Assembly (NCBI GenBank): GCA_045652765.1
Contig: JAZOLG010000051.1
Coordinates: forward strand, 11,272-75,271
Length of the DNA: 64,000 nt
DNA from: UBA1231 sp045652765
GTDB lineage: Bacteria; Bacillota_I; Bacilli_A; ML615J-28; CAG-313
Direction: 5' to 3'
The notes under the pieces were generated by a model. That model saw nothing but the letters and a program-made list of their open reading frames with translations, searched no databases and was not told the origin of the DNA. Below are positions 15,374-24,869 of the stretch, piece by piece (position 1 is the first letter of the stretch; every line of letters begins with the position of its first letter). The position numbers and the translations under genes are program-made.

Positions 15374-16893
15374 AAAGAGCATTAGTTAGTGTAACAAATA
15401 AAGAAAAGATTACTGAATTTTGTCAAGGCCTAGTTGATTTAGGCTTTGAAATTGTTTCAACTGGTGGAACACTTAAGAAATTAACTGATGAAGGGATTAA
15501 CGCAATTCCAATTGACGATGTTACAGGTTTTCCTGAAATGTTAGATGGAAGAGTTAAAACACTTCACCCAATGGTACATGGTGGATTATTATATCGTAGA
15601 GATTTAGAATCACATGTTGAAACAATTAAGGAACATGGTATTAAACCAATTGATTTAGTATGTGTAAATCTTTATGAATTTGAAAAAGCTCTAAGAGCTG
15701 GTAAAGAACTTCCAGATATGATTGAAAACATTGATATCGGTGGACCTTCAATGATTAGAAGTGCTGCAAAAAACTTTAAAGATGTTTTAATTGTTACTAA
15801 CCCTGAAGATTATGAAAGTGTATTAGAAGCATTAAAAAATAATCAAGATGATTATAATTTCCGTTTAAATTTAGCATATAAAGCTTTCGCAAGAACAGCA
15901 GCATATGATTCAATTATTTCAAGATATTTTGCGGATGTATGTGGTGATCATTTCCCAGACACATTAAACATGACATTTAAAAAAGTCGAACATTTAAGAT
16001 ATGGTGAAAATTCACAACAACAAGCTAATAAATATGTTGATTCATATGTTGAAAAATCTTTACTTGACTATGAACAATTACATGGTAAAGAAATTTCATT
16101 CAATAATTTGAATGATTTATATGGTGCAGTAGCATTAGTCAGAGAATTTGAAAATCAAACTGTCACTGCAGCTATTAAACATTCAACTCCATGTGGTGTA
16201 GCAATCGCTGGAACTGGATATGATTCATATATGAAAGCATACGAAGCTGATCCACAATCTATCTTTGGTGGAATAGTAGCTTGTAATTACAAAGTTGATA
16301 AAGCAACAGCAACTGAAATGAATAAGATTTTCTTAGAAATTGTTGCTGCTCCTGATTTTGATCAAGATGCTTTAGAAGTACTTAAAAAGAAGAAAAACTT
16401 AAGAATTTTAAAATTAAATAATTTACATGTAAAAGAAGCTAAGTATGATATTAAATATTTAGAAGGACAAGTATTGGTACAAGATATTAATCGTAAAATG
16501 ATTGATGAAATGAAAGTTGTAACTAATGCTATGCCAACAGAAGCACAACTTTCTGACATGGAATTTGGTATGAAAGTTGTTAAATATGTTAAATCAAATG
16601 CTATATGTATCGTTAAAAATGGCGTAACACTTGCAATAGGTGGAGGTCAAACATCAAGAATCTGGGCTTTAGAAAATGCAATTCATAATAATCCAGATAA
16701 AGACTTTAATGGTGCGGTTTTAGCAAGTGATGCTTTCTTTCCATTTAATGACTGTGTACAAGTTGCGGCCAACGCTAACATTGCAGCAATCATTCAACCT
16801 GGCGGAAGCATCAAAGACCAAGACTCAATTGATTTATGTAATGAATTAAATATCCCAATGGTATTTACAGGATTCCGTCACTTTAGACATTAG
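15370..16893 (+). CDS. purH: Bifunctional AICAR transformylase / IMP cyclohydrolase PurH
   Basis: 507 residues, full length. The N-terminal cyclohydrolase domain (to ~195) starts KRALVSVTNKEKI and shows STGGTLKKL and GRVKTLHP; the C-terminal transformylase has RYGENSQQ, AIKHSTPCGVAIA with the catalytic Lys-His pair, IFGGIVACNY, GGGQTSRIWALENAI and SDAFFPFNDCVQVA. It carries out the last two steps to IMP, using 10-formyl-THF and ZMP, the ligand class of the riboswitch in front of the operon. Confidence 0.97.
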   Translation: MKRALVSVTNKEKITEFCQGLVDLGFEIVSTGGTLKKLTDEGINAIPIDDVTGFPEMLDGRVKTLHPMVHGGLLYRRDLESHVETIKEHGIKPIDLVCVNLYEFEKALRAGKELPDMIENIDIGGPSMIRSAAKNFKDVLIVTNPEDYESVLEALKNNQDDYNFRLNLAYKAFARTAAYDSIISRYFADVCGDHFPDTLNMTFKKVEHLRYGENSQQQANKYVDSYVEKSLLDYEQLHGKEISFNNLNDLYGAVALVREFENQTVTAAIKHSTPCGVAIAGTGYDSYMKAYEADPQSIFGGIVACNYKVDKATATEMNKIFLEIVAAPDFDQDALEVLKKKKNLRILKLNNLHVKEAKYDIKYLEGQVLVQDINRKMIDEMKVVTNAMPTEAQLSDMEFGMKVVKYVKSNAICIVKNGVTLAIGGGQTSRIWALENAIHNNPDKDFNGAVLASDAFFPFNDCVQVAANANIAAIIQPGGSIKDQDSIDLCNELNIPMVFTGFRHFRH

Positions 16894-16904
16894 GAGTCAT
16901 ATAT

Positions 16905-18158
16905 ATGAAAGTACTAATTATTGGTAGTGGTGGTAGAGAACATGCAATTTGTTATGCACTTTCAAAAAGTAAGAAAGTAAGTGAAATTCACGCAATTCCT
17001 GGTAATCCAGGAATCGCTGAACTTGGTACTTGCCACCCTGGAAGTGTTGAAGATTTAGATGGGATTTTAAAGTTTGTCGAAGAAAATAAAATTGATATGA
17101 CTATAATTGGTCCAGAAGTTCCCCTTTGTTTAGGACTTACAGATTTATTAGAAGATCATAATCATTTAGTTTTTGGACCAAGAAAACTTGCAGCTACTTT
17201 TGAAGGTAGTAAAGCATTTTCTAAACACTTTATGAAAAAACATCATATTCCAACTGCTAATTATGAAGAAGTATCATCAATGGAAGATGCTTTAGAAAAA
17301 TTAGAAAAATTTGACTATCCAGTTGTTGTAAAAGCAGATGGCCTTGCAGCTGGAAAAGGTGTTGTTATTTGTCAAACAAAAGCAGAAGCTGTACAAACTT
17401 TAGAAGATATGCTTGTTCACGGTGCTTTATCAGGCGCAGGTAAAACTGTTGTTTTAGAAGAGTTCTTGACAGGATTTGAATGTTCACTTCTATGCTTTGT
17501 TGATGGTGAAACAATTATTCCAATGGTTTCTTCAAAAGATCATAAACAAATTTTTGACAATAATTTAGGTCCAAATACTGGAGGGATGGGTACAATTTCC
17601 CCTAATCCTTTTATAGAAGATGGTATGGAAGAAGTCTTCAAAGAGGAAATATTAAATCCATTTATGCAAGGACTACAAAGTGAAGGAATTGATTACCGTG
17701 GTGTAATATTTATTGGTTTAATGGTTAAAGATAATCACGCTAAAGTTTTAGAATTTAATGTACGTTTCGGTGATCCTGAAACTCAAGTTATTCTGCTTAG
17801 ATTAGAAAGTGATTTATATGACATAATGTATGCAACCGCAACTAAAACGTTAAAAGATGTTCAAGTTAAATGGAAAAAAGAACATGCTGGTTGTGTTGTT
17901 TTAGCAAGTGGAGGATATCCTAATGCTTATGAAAAAGGTAAAAAAATTACTGGAATAGACAAACTATCTAGTGAAATTATTATCTTCCATGCTGGAACGA
18001 AACTTGTAAATAATGAATTATTAACTAATGGAGGAAGAGTATTAAATGTATGTGCTCTTGGAAATTCATTAGAAGATATTAGAAATAAAATTTATCAAGA
18101 AATTGATAAAATAGAATTTGAAAAAAAATATTATCGTAAAGATATTGGAATAAACTAG
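16905..18158 (+). CDS. purD: GAR synthetase PurD
   Basis: 417 residues. ATP-grasp ligase with VLIIGSGGREHAICYAL at the N-terminus, IIGPEVPLCLGL, YPVVVKADGLAAGKGVVIC, TGGMGTISPNPF, and EFNVRFGDPETQVI with metal-binding Glu and Asn. It joins glycine to phosphoribosylamine, the PurF product. Good aggag ribosome site; 8 bases before purL. Confidence 0.97.
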   Translation: MKVLIIGSGGREHAICYALSKSKKVSEIHAIPGNPGIAELGTCHPGSVEDLDGILKFVEENKIDMTIIGPEVPLCLGLTDLLEDHNHLVFGPRKLAATFEGSKAFSKHFMKKHHIPTANYEEVSSMEDALEKLEKFDYPVVVKADGLAAGKGVVICQTKAEAVQTLEDMLVHGALSGAGKTVVLEEFLTGFECSLLCFVDGETIIPMVSSKDHKQIFDNNLGPNTGGMGTISPNPFIEDGMEEVFKEEILNPFMQGLQSEGIDYRGVIFIGLMVKDNHAKVLEFNVRFGDPETQVILLRLESDLYDIMYATATKTLKDVQVKWKKEHAGCVVLASGGYPNAYEKGKKITGIDKLSSEIIIFHAGTKLVNNELLTNGGRVLNVCALGNSLEDIRNKIYQEIDKIEFEKKYYRKDIGIN

Positions 18159-18166
18159 GAGGTAAT

Positions 18167-21100
18167 ATGGCTAAAGTACATCGAATTTATGTAGAGAAAA
18201 GAATGGAGTTTGCCGTTGAATCAGTAGAACTTTTACACAATTTAACTCATCAATTAAAGATTAAATCAATTGAAAAAATAAAAGTTGTAAATCGATATGA
18301 TGTTCAAGGTGTTAGTGATGATGTTTTAAAAGAAGGTGTATCGATTATTTTAAGTGAACCAATGGTCGATGACGTTGTTATTGAAGACTATCCATTTGAA
18401 CAATTTGATGTAGTGTTTGGCATAGAGTACTTACCAGGTCAATATGATCAAAGAGCTGATGCATGCGAACAATGTTTTCAACTTTTAACTGGTGAAAAAA
18501 ATGTTCGTGTTAAATGTGCTAAAATTATTGCGATAAGTGGAAAATTATCAGAAAATGAAATTGAAAGAATAAAAAAATATTTAATCAATCCAGTAGACCA
18601 AAGATTAGCCAGTCTTGACAAAATTACAGATTTAAGTGATGAAGAAGTTGAAATTCAACAAGTACCAGTAATTAAAGGTTTTATTGACTTTTCTAAAGAA
18701 GAATTGATTCATTACTTAAAAGTAAATGGAATGGCGATGAATTACGATGATTTGAAAGTTACTCAAGATTACTTTAAAAATGAAGAACATCGTGATCCAA
18801 CTGAAACAGAACTAAAAGTTTTAGACACTTATTGGTCTGACCATTGTCGCCATACAACTTTTTCGACAATTATTACTGATTTAAAAATTGATGAAGGTTC
18901 ATTTAAAGAAATTCTTGTAAAAGATATTAATGATTATAAAACATCAAGACATATGGTATATGGATTTGAAACAAAAAGACCTATTACTTTAATGGATCTT
19001 GCGACTATTTCAATGAAGGAACTTCGTAAAAATGGATATTTAGATGATTTAGAAGTTTCTGAAGAAATTAATGCATGCTCTATTGAGATTAAAATAAAAA
19101 CACCACATGGTGATGAAGATTGGTTATTGATGTTTAAAAATGAAACACACAATCACCCAACTGAAATTGGACCATTTGGTGGTGCTGCAACTTGTTTAGG
19201 TGGTGCCATTCGTGACCCATTGTCAGGTCGTGCATATGTTTATCAATCAATGCGTATAACAGGTGCCGGAGATCCTAGACAAAAATTAGAAGATACTTTA
19301 AAAGGTAAACTTCCACAAAGAAAAATATGTAAAGAAGCTGCTCATGGATTCTCAAGCTATGGTAATCAAATCGGTTTAACAACAGGATATGTACATGAGT
19401 TGTATCATCCAGGGTATGTAGCAAAAAGAATGGAAATTGGGGCAGTAGTTGCTGCTGCACCAAAGGAACAAGTTAAAAGACTTGAACCATTAAAAGATCA
19501 AATAGTATTATTAATTGGTGGTAGAACTGGACGTGACGGAATTGGTGGCGCAACAGGTTCATCAAAATCTCATGAATTAAAAACTACAACAACAGCAGGT
19601 GCTGAAGTACAAAAAGGTAATCCAATTGAAGAACGTAAAATCCAAAGACTATTTAGAAACAAGGAAGTATCAGAAAAGATTATACGTTGTAATGATTTTG
19701 GTGCAGGCGGTGTTTGTGTTGCAGTTGGTGAACTTGCACCTGGACTTACAATTGATCTTGACAAAGTACTAAAAAAATATGAAGGTTTAAATGGTACTGA
19801 ACTTGCGATTTCCGAATCGCAAGAAAGAATGGCTATTGTTATAGCTAAAGAAAATGAAGAAATTATTAAAAAGGCGTGTTATAAAGAAAATTTAGAAGTT
19901 GTTAATATTGCAACTGTAACAGATAATAACCGTCTTGTAATGACATATAAAAATCAAACAATTGTTAATATTGATCGTGCATTCCTCGATAAGAATGGAG
20001 CATCAAGAATACAAAATGTTGAGATTAAATTACCAGATTTTAATAGCACACCATTTGATGCAAAAGAATATGAATCATTTGCATGTGCGACAAATGAAGT
20101 GTTAAGTCGTTTATCTGTATGTAGTCAAAAAGGTTTAGTAGAAATGTTTGACTCATCAATTGGAAATGGGACTGTATTATCACCATATGGTGGTAAAACA
20201 TTAAGAACAGAAACAGAAGGAATGGCGGCTTTAATTCCAACACTTGGATATGATACAACAACATGTTCAGTAATGAGCTATGGATTTAATCCAAACATTT
20301 CTAGTTGGTCACCATATCATGGCGCAGTTTATGCGATTGTTGAGTCAATATCAAAAATTGTTTCAATGGGAGGAGATTATAAAACAATTCGTTTTTCCTT
20401 CCAAGAATATTTTGAAAAATTACTAGATAATCCAACAAAGTGGGGTAAACCTTTTGCGGCTTTACTTGGTGCATATCGTGTCCAAAAAGAATTAAATTTA
20501 CCTTCAATTGGTGGTAAAGATTCAATGTCTGGATCATTTGAAGATTTAGATGTTCCACCAACACTTGTTTCTTTTGCAATCACATCAGCAGATGTTTCAG
20601 ATATTGTTACACCTGAGTTAAAAGAAAATGGACATGTTCTAGTTGAAGTAACTTTAGAAAAAGATAATTATCATTTATTCAACTTTAACCATCTTCAAAA
20701 ACAATATGATGCAGTACAAAAGTTGATTAAAGATAAAAAAGTATTTAGTGCTTATACTGTTAAAGATGGCGGTGTATTAGAAGCTGTTTATAAAATGGCT
20801 TTTGGTAATAACATTGGTGTTAATTTGAATGAAAACTTGTTTTTAGCATCTTTAACTAATCGAGATTATGGTAATATTATTTTAGAATTAGCTGATGAGT
20901 CAAAATTAGAAAATTTAAATTATCGAGTAATTGGTTATACTAATAATTCAAATACTATTACATATAAGGATGAATCAGTTTTACTAGAAGATGCTTACAA
21001 AATAAATGCAAGTGTTTTAGAAGATGTATATCCAACAAGTGAGGTTGCACCGACAACTGATTTACAAGTTGGTAATTATAATAAGCGCAGTACTTTAAAA

Positions 21101-21922
21101 GCAAAAGTATTATATGACGAAGTTAATGTAGTAATCCCAGTGTTCCCAGGAACTAACTGTGAATATGATTCCAAACGAGCATTTGAAAAAGCTGGTGCTA
21201 AAGTTGAATTAGTTGTTATTCGTAACAAAACTGAACAAGATATTCAAGATTCTATTCATGATTTAGAAAAAGCAATTAGAAAAGCTCAAATCATGATGCT
21301 TCCAGGTGGATTTAGTGCTGGTGATGAACCAGAAGGATCAGGTAAATTTATTGCAACATTCTTAAGAAACGAAGTGCTTAAATCAGCAATAACTGATTTA
21401 CTTGAAAATAGAGATGGTTTAATGATTGGTATTTGTAATGGATTCCAAGCATTAATTAAACTTGGCTTATTACCTTATGGTAAGATTATGCCACTAACAG
21501 ATAAAGACGCAACATTAACTTTTAATACAATTGGTCGACATGTATCACAAATGGTTAATACTAGAATTGCAAGTGTAAATTCTCCTTGGCTTTCAAAAGT
21601 AGAAGTTGGAGATATTCATACTATTCCTGTAAGCCATGGTGAGGGTAGATTTGTTGCACCAAAAGATGTATTAGATGATTTATTCAACAATGGACAAGTA
21701 TTTACACAATACGTAGATGAAAATAATGAACCTACAATGTTGTCGCCATTTAATCCAAATGGATCAATGATGGCAATTGAAGGTATTGTATCAAAAGATG
21801 GGCGTGTTTTAGGTAAAATGGGTCACAGTGAGCGTCAAGGTGACAATAGATTTATTAACATTTATGGTGAAATGGATCAACTTTTATTTGAAGCAGGCGT
21901 GAATTATTTTAAGAAAAAATAA
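18167..21922 (+). CDS. purL: Phosphoribosylformylglycinamidine synthase, large single-chain PurL
   Basis: 1251 residues, the large type with synthetase and glutaminase in one chain, as in clostridia and proteobacteria, unlike the split PurSQL of Bacillus. Residues ~1-150 are a PurS-like region; two AIR-synthase-like halves follow, with TYWSDHCRHTTF, FKNETHNHPTEIGPFGGAAT and SQERMAIVI. The glutaminase domain begins near residue 985 (VVIPVFPGTNCEYD) and keeps a complete triad: Cys1090 in GICNGFQ, His1220 and Glu1222 in GHSER. It converts FGAR to FGAM with glutamine. It is the only glutaminase in this window's nucleotide pathways that looks intact. Confidence 0.96.
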   Translation: MAKVHRIYVEKRMEFAVESVELLHNLTHQLKIKSIEKIKVVNRYDVQGVSDDVLKEGVSIILSEPMVDDVVIEDYPFEQFDVVFGIEYLPGQYDQRADACEQCFQLLTGEKNVRVKCAKIIAISGKLSENEIERIKKYLINPVDQRLASLDKITDLSDEEVEIQQVPVIKGFIDFSKEELIHYLKVNGMAMNYDDLKVTQDYFKNEEHRDPTETELKVLDTYWSDHCRHTTFSTIITDLKIDEGSFKEILVKDINDYKTSRHMVYGFETKRPITLMDLATISMKELRKNGYLDDLEVSEEINACSIEIKIKTPHGDEDWLLMFKNETHNHPTEIGPFGGAATCLGGAIRDPLSGRAYVYQSMRITGAGDPRQKLEDTLKGKLPQRKICKEAAHGFSSYGNQIGLTTGYVHELYHPGYVAKRMEIGAVVAAAPKEQVKRLEPLKDQIVLLIGGRTGRDGIGGATGSSKSHELKTTTTAGAEVQKGNPIEERKIQRLFRNKEVSEKIIRCNDFGAGGVCVAVGELAPGLTIDLDKVLKKYEGLNGTELAISESQERMAIVIAKENEEIIKKACYKENLEVVNIATVTDNNRLVMTYKNQTIVNIDRAFLDKNGASRIQNVEIKLPDFNSTPFDAKEYESFACATNEVLSRLSVCSQKGLVEMFDSSIGNGTVLSPYGGKTLRTETEGMAALIPTLGYDTTTCSVMSYGFNPNISSWSPYHGAVYAIVESISKIVSMGGDYKTIRFSFQEYFEKLLDNPTKWGKPFAALLGAYRVQKELNLPSIGGKDSMSGSFEDLDVPPTLVSFAITSADVSDIVTPELKENGHVLVEVTLEKDNYHLFNFNHLQKQYDAVQKLIKDKKVFSAYTVKDGGVLEAVYKMAFGNNIGVNLNENLFLASLTNRDYGNIILELADESKLENLNYRVIGYTNNSNTITYKDESVLLEDAYKINASVLEDVYPTSEVAPTTDLQVGNYNKRSTLKAKVLYDEVNVVIPVFPGTNCEYDSKRAFEKAGAKVELVVIRNKTEQDIQDSIHDLEKAIRKAQIMMLPGGFSAGDEPEGSGKFIATFLRNEVLKSAITDLLENRDGLMIGICNGFQALIKLGLLPYGKIMPLTDKDATLTFNTIGRHVSQMVNTRIASVNSPWLSKVEVGDIHTIPVSHGEGRFVAPKDVLDDLFNNGQVFTQYVDENNEPTMLSPFNPNGSMMAIEGIVSKDGRVLGKMGHSERQGDNRFINIYGEMDQLLFEAGVNYFKKK

Positions 21923-21936
21923 TAAGAGGTAATTAT

Positions 21937-23346
21937 ATGGGCGGTTTTTTTGGAATTGCATCTAAATCAGATTGCATAATGAATTTGTTTTTTGGTGTTG
22001 ATTATCATTCTCATTTAGGTACTAAAAAAGGCGGTTTAGCTGTATATGGCGAAGAAGGATTTAAAAGATCTATTCATAACATTCAAAATTCACCATTTAG
22101 AACTAAATTCGAAAATGATATTAATGAATTACATGGTAATATTGGTATTGGTTGCATTTCAGATTATGAAGCTCAACCATTACTTGTTAATTCACCTTTA
22201 GGTTCTTACGCAATTACAACAGTTGGAAAAATTAATAATATTGAAGAACTTCGTGATGAGTGTTTTAAAAATGGTAAGATTCAATTTCTTGAAATGAATA
22301 AAGGTGAAATTAATCCAACTGAACTGATAGCGACTTTGATTTGTCAACAACCAACTATTGTTGATGGAATTAAATATGCACAAGAAAAAATCAAAGGTTC
22401 AATGAGCATTTTATTAATGTTTCCAGATAAGATTTATGCAGCTCGTGATAAATATGGCAGAACACCAATCATTATTGGTAAAACTAAAAATGCTATTTGT
22501 GCAACTTTTGAAAGTTTTGCTTTTCAAAATTTAGGTTTTAAATTTTATAAAGAATTAGGCCCAGGTGAAATCGTATCGTTTAATGCATCAGATGTAATTG
22601 TTGAAAAAGAACAAAATGATAACTTGAAAATTTGTTCATTCTTATGGACATATTATGGTTATGCTACATCAACTTATGAAGGAATTAATGTAGAAGAGAT
22701 GCGTTACCGTTGTGGTAAATTATTAAAACAAAATGATTCAGTTGAGGCAGATGCTGTAACTGGTGTTCCAGACTCTGGTATTGCCCACGCAATTGGATAT
22801 GCAAATGAGGCCCATATTCCGTATATAAGACCATTAATTAAATATACTCCAACATGGCCACGTTCATTTACGCCAACTAATCAAGCTCAAAGAAACTTAA
22901 TTGCTAAGATGAAGTTAATTGCAATACCTGAGCTTATTAAAAATAAAAAATTAGTAATTATTGATGATTCAATTGTTCGCGGAACTCAATTAAAAGAAAC
23001 GGCAAATTATTTATATGGAGAAGGTGTTAAAGAAGTGCATGTAAGACCGGCATGTCCACCAATCTTTTATTCATGTAAGTATTTAAACTTTGCTAGAACA
23101 ACATCAGAAATGGATTTAATAACTAGAAAAGTAATTGCAGAAATCGAAGGTATTGAACAAGTTAACAATGAATTAGTACAAAAATATTTAGATCCTCAAT
23201 CAGAAAATTATAAATTAATGATTGAAGGAATTAGAAAGAAAATGAAATTTGATTCGCTAATGTATCATAATATAAATGATTTAGTTGAATCAATTGGTTT
23301 AGATGCATGTAAATTATGCACGTACTGTTTTAATGGAAAAGAATAA
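21937..23346 (+). CDS. purF: Amidophosphoribosyltransferase PurF lacking the glutaminase nucleophile
   Basis: 469 residues. The phosphoribosyltransferase half is normal, with the PRPP motif VIIDDSIVRGTQLKE and GVPDSGIAHAIGYA. The N-terminal Ntn-glutaminase half is changed: the protein starts MGGFFGI, so Gly replaces the catalytic Cys of the usual MCG; the Arg-Tyr-Ser/Thr stretch reads CISDYE; the HNG oxyanion motif reads TVGKI. Reading upstream in frame gives no Cys before a stop at 21910, so a wrong start is not the cause. Cys residues fitting the Bacillus Fe-S cluster ligands remain (KICSF, FYSCKY, LCTYCFNGK). Likely makes phosphoribosylamine from PRPP and free ammonia; an inactive or regulatory paralogue is the alternative. 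Confidence 0.9.
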   Translation: MGGFFGIASKSDCIMNLFFGVDYHSHLGTKKGGLAVYGEEGFKRSIHNIQNSPFRTKFENDINELHGNIGIGCISDYEAQPLLVNSPLGSYAITTVGKINNIEELRDECFKNGKIQFLEMNKGEINPTELIATLICQQPTIVDGIKYAQEKIKGSMSILLMFPDKIYAARDKYGRTPIIIGKTKNAICATFESFAFQNLGFKFYKELGPGEIVSFNASDVIVEKEQNDNLKICSFLWTYYGYATSTYEGINVEEMRYRCGKLLKQNDSVEADAVTGVPDSGIAHAIGYANEAHIPYIRPLIKYTPTWPRSFTPTNQAQRNLIAKMKLIAIPELIKNKKLVIIDDSIVRGTQLKETANYLYGEGVKEVHVRPACPPIFYSCKYLNFARTTSEMDLITRKVIAEIEGIEQVNNELVQKYLDPQSENYKLMIEGIRKKMKFDSLMYHNINDLVESIGLDACKLCTYCFNGKE

Positions 23347-23358
23347 AGGAGAAAAAAT

Positions 23359-24858
23359 ATGGCATTTTATTTTAAAGAACCGTCTAGAACTTTTAGTGAA
23401 TATTTGTTAGTACCTGGTTATTCAGATTCTAATTGTCAACCTAAAAATGTTTGTTTAAAAACACCACTAGTGAAATTTAAGAAAAATGAACAACCAACAA
23501 TATCTTTGAATATTCCAATGGCTTCAGCCATAATGCAGTCTGTATCTAATGATACTTTAGCAATTGCTCTTGCTAAAGAAGGTGGTATATCTTTTATTTA
23601 TGGATCACAAAGTATTGAAGACCAAGCGGAAATGGTTAGAAAAGTAAAATCGCATAAAGCTGGATTTGTTGTATCAAATTCAAATCTTACTCCAGATAAT
23701 ACGCTTGGGGATATTGTAAATCTAAAAGAAAAAACAGGCCATTCAACAGTTGCTGTAACTGATGATGGCACTTGTCATGGTAAATTATTAGGAATTGTTA
23801 CTAGTCGTGATTACCGCGTTTCAAGAATGAGTCTTGATGTAAAAGTTAAAGAATTTATGACACCACTTGAAAAATTAGTTACGGCAAAAGTTGGAATTAC
23901 TCTAACTGAAGCAAATGACATCATTTGGGATCAAAAATTAAATTCTTTACCAATATTAGATGAAAAAGGACATTTAGATTCATTTGTATTTAGAAAAGAT
24001 TATGAGTCAAATAAAGAAAATCCTAATGAATTATTAGACGATAAAAAACGTTTAATAGTTGGTGCTGGTATTAATACTAGAGATTATAAAGAAAGAGTAC
24101 CTGCTTTAGTAAATGCTGGGGTTGATGTAATTTGTATAGATTCATCAGAAGGCTTTAGCGAATGGCAAAAGTTAACTTTAGAATGGATTAGAAGTCAATA
24201 TGGTGATAAAGTTAAAGTTGGTGCTGGTAATGTAGTTGATGCAGAAGGATTTAGATTCTTAGCAGATTGTGGTGCTGATTTTATTAAAGTTGGAATTGGC
24301 GGTGGATCAATTTGTATTACAAGAGAAACTAAAGGAATTGGTCGTGGTCAAGCAACAGCAACAATCGAAGTTGCTAAAGCAAGAGATGAGTATTTCGAAG
24401 AAACTGGTATATACATACCTATTTGTTCGGATGGCGGTATTGTTCATGATTACCATATTACATTAGCTTTAGCTATGGGTGCTGATTTTGTAATGCTAGG
24501 AAGATATTTTTCTCGTTTTGATGAATCCCCAACAAATAAAATTATAATCAATGGACAATATGTAAAAGAATATTGGGGCGAAGGTAGCGCTCGTGCAAGA
24601 AATTGGCAAAGATATGATTTAGGTGGAGATAAGAAACTTTCTTTTGAAGAAGGTGTTGACTCATACGTTCCATATGCTGGACCTTTAAAAGATAATGTGG
24701 CAATTTCTCTTGCAAAAGTAAAATCAACAATGTGTAATTGTGGTGCTCTTACTATTAATGAATTACAACAAAAAGCTAAGCTTACAGTTGTATCTTCAAC
24801 AAGTATTGTTGAAGGAGGAGCACATGATGTTATTCTAAAAGATAAATCTAATTCATAA
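23359..24858 (+). CDS. guaB: IMP dehydrogenase GuaB, divergent type
   Basis: 499 residues: TIM barrel with a CBS pair inserted at ~residues 100-215 (VAVTDDGTCHGKLLGIVTSR ... VKEFMTPLEKLV). Catalytic loop GIGGGSICITRETKGIGRGQ with the active Cys, flap Arg-Tyr in NWQRYDLGG, and a C-terminus ending STSIVEGGAHDVI. These loops differ from the common bacterial GPGSICTTR version and match, from memory, the enzyme of the protist Tritrichomonas foetus nearly word for word. It oxidises IMP to XMP with NAD+, feeding guaA at the end of the operon. Ribosome site aaaggag. Confidence 0.95.
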   Translation: MAFYFKEPSRTFSEYLLVPGYSDSNCQPKNVCLKTPLVKFKKNEQPTISLNIPMASAIMQSVSNDTLAIALAKEGGISFIYGSQSIEDQAEMVRKVKSHKAGFVVSNSNLTPDNTLGDIVNLKEKTGHSTVAVTDDGTCHGKLLGIVTSRDYRVSRMSLDVKVKEFMTPLEKLVTAKVGITLTEANDIIWDQKLNSLPILDEKGHLDSFVFRKDYESNKENPNELLDDKKRLIVGAGINTRDYKERVPALVNAGVDVICIDSSEGFSEWQKLTLEWIRSQYGDKVKVGAGNVVDAEGFRFLADCGADFIKVGIGGGSICITRETKGIGRGQATATIEVAKARDEYFEETGIYIPICSDGGIVHDYHITLALAMGADFVMLGRYFSRFDESPTNKIIINGQYVKEYWGEGSARARNWQRYDLGGDKKLSFEEGVDSYVPYAGPLKDNVAISLAKVKSTMCNCGALTINELQQKAKLTVVSSTSIVEGGAHDVILKDKSNS

Positions 24859-24869
24859 GAGGTAACTTT

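Noticed and set aside
21913..21936. Upstream start restoring a catalytic Cys in PurF
   Set aside because: Reading in frame upstream gives no Cys and no start before the stop at 21910.
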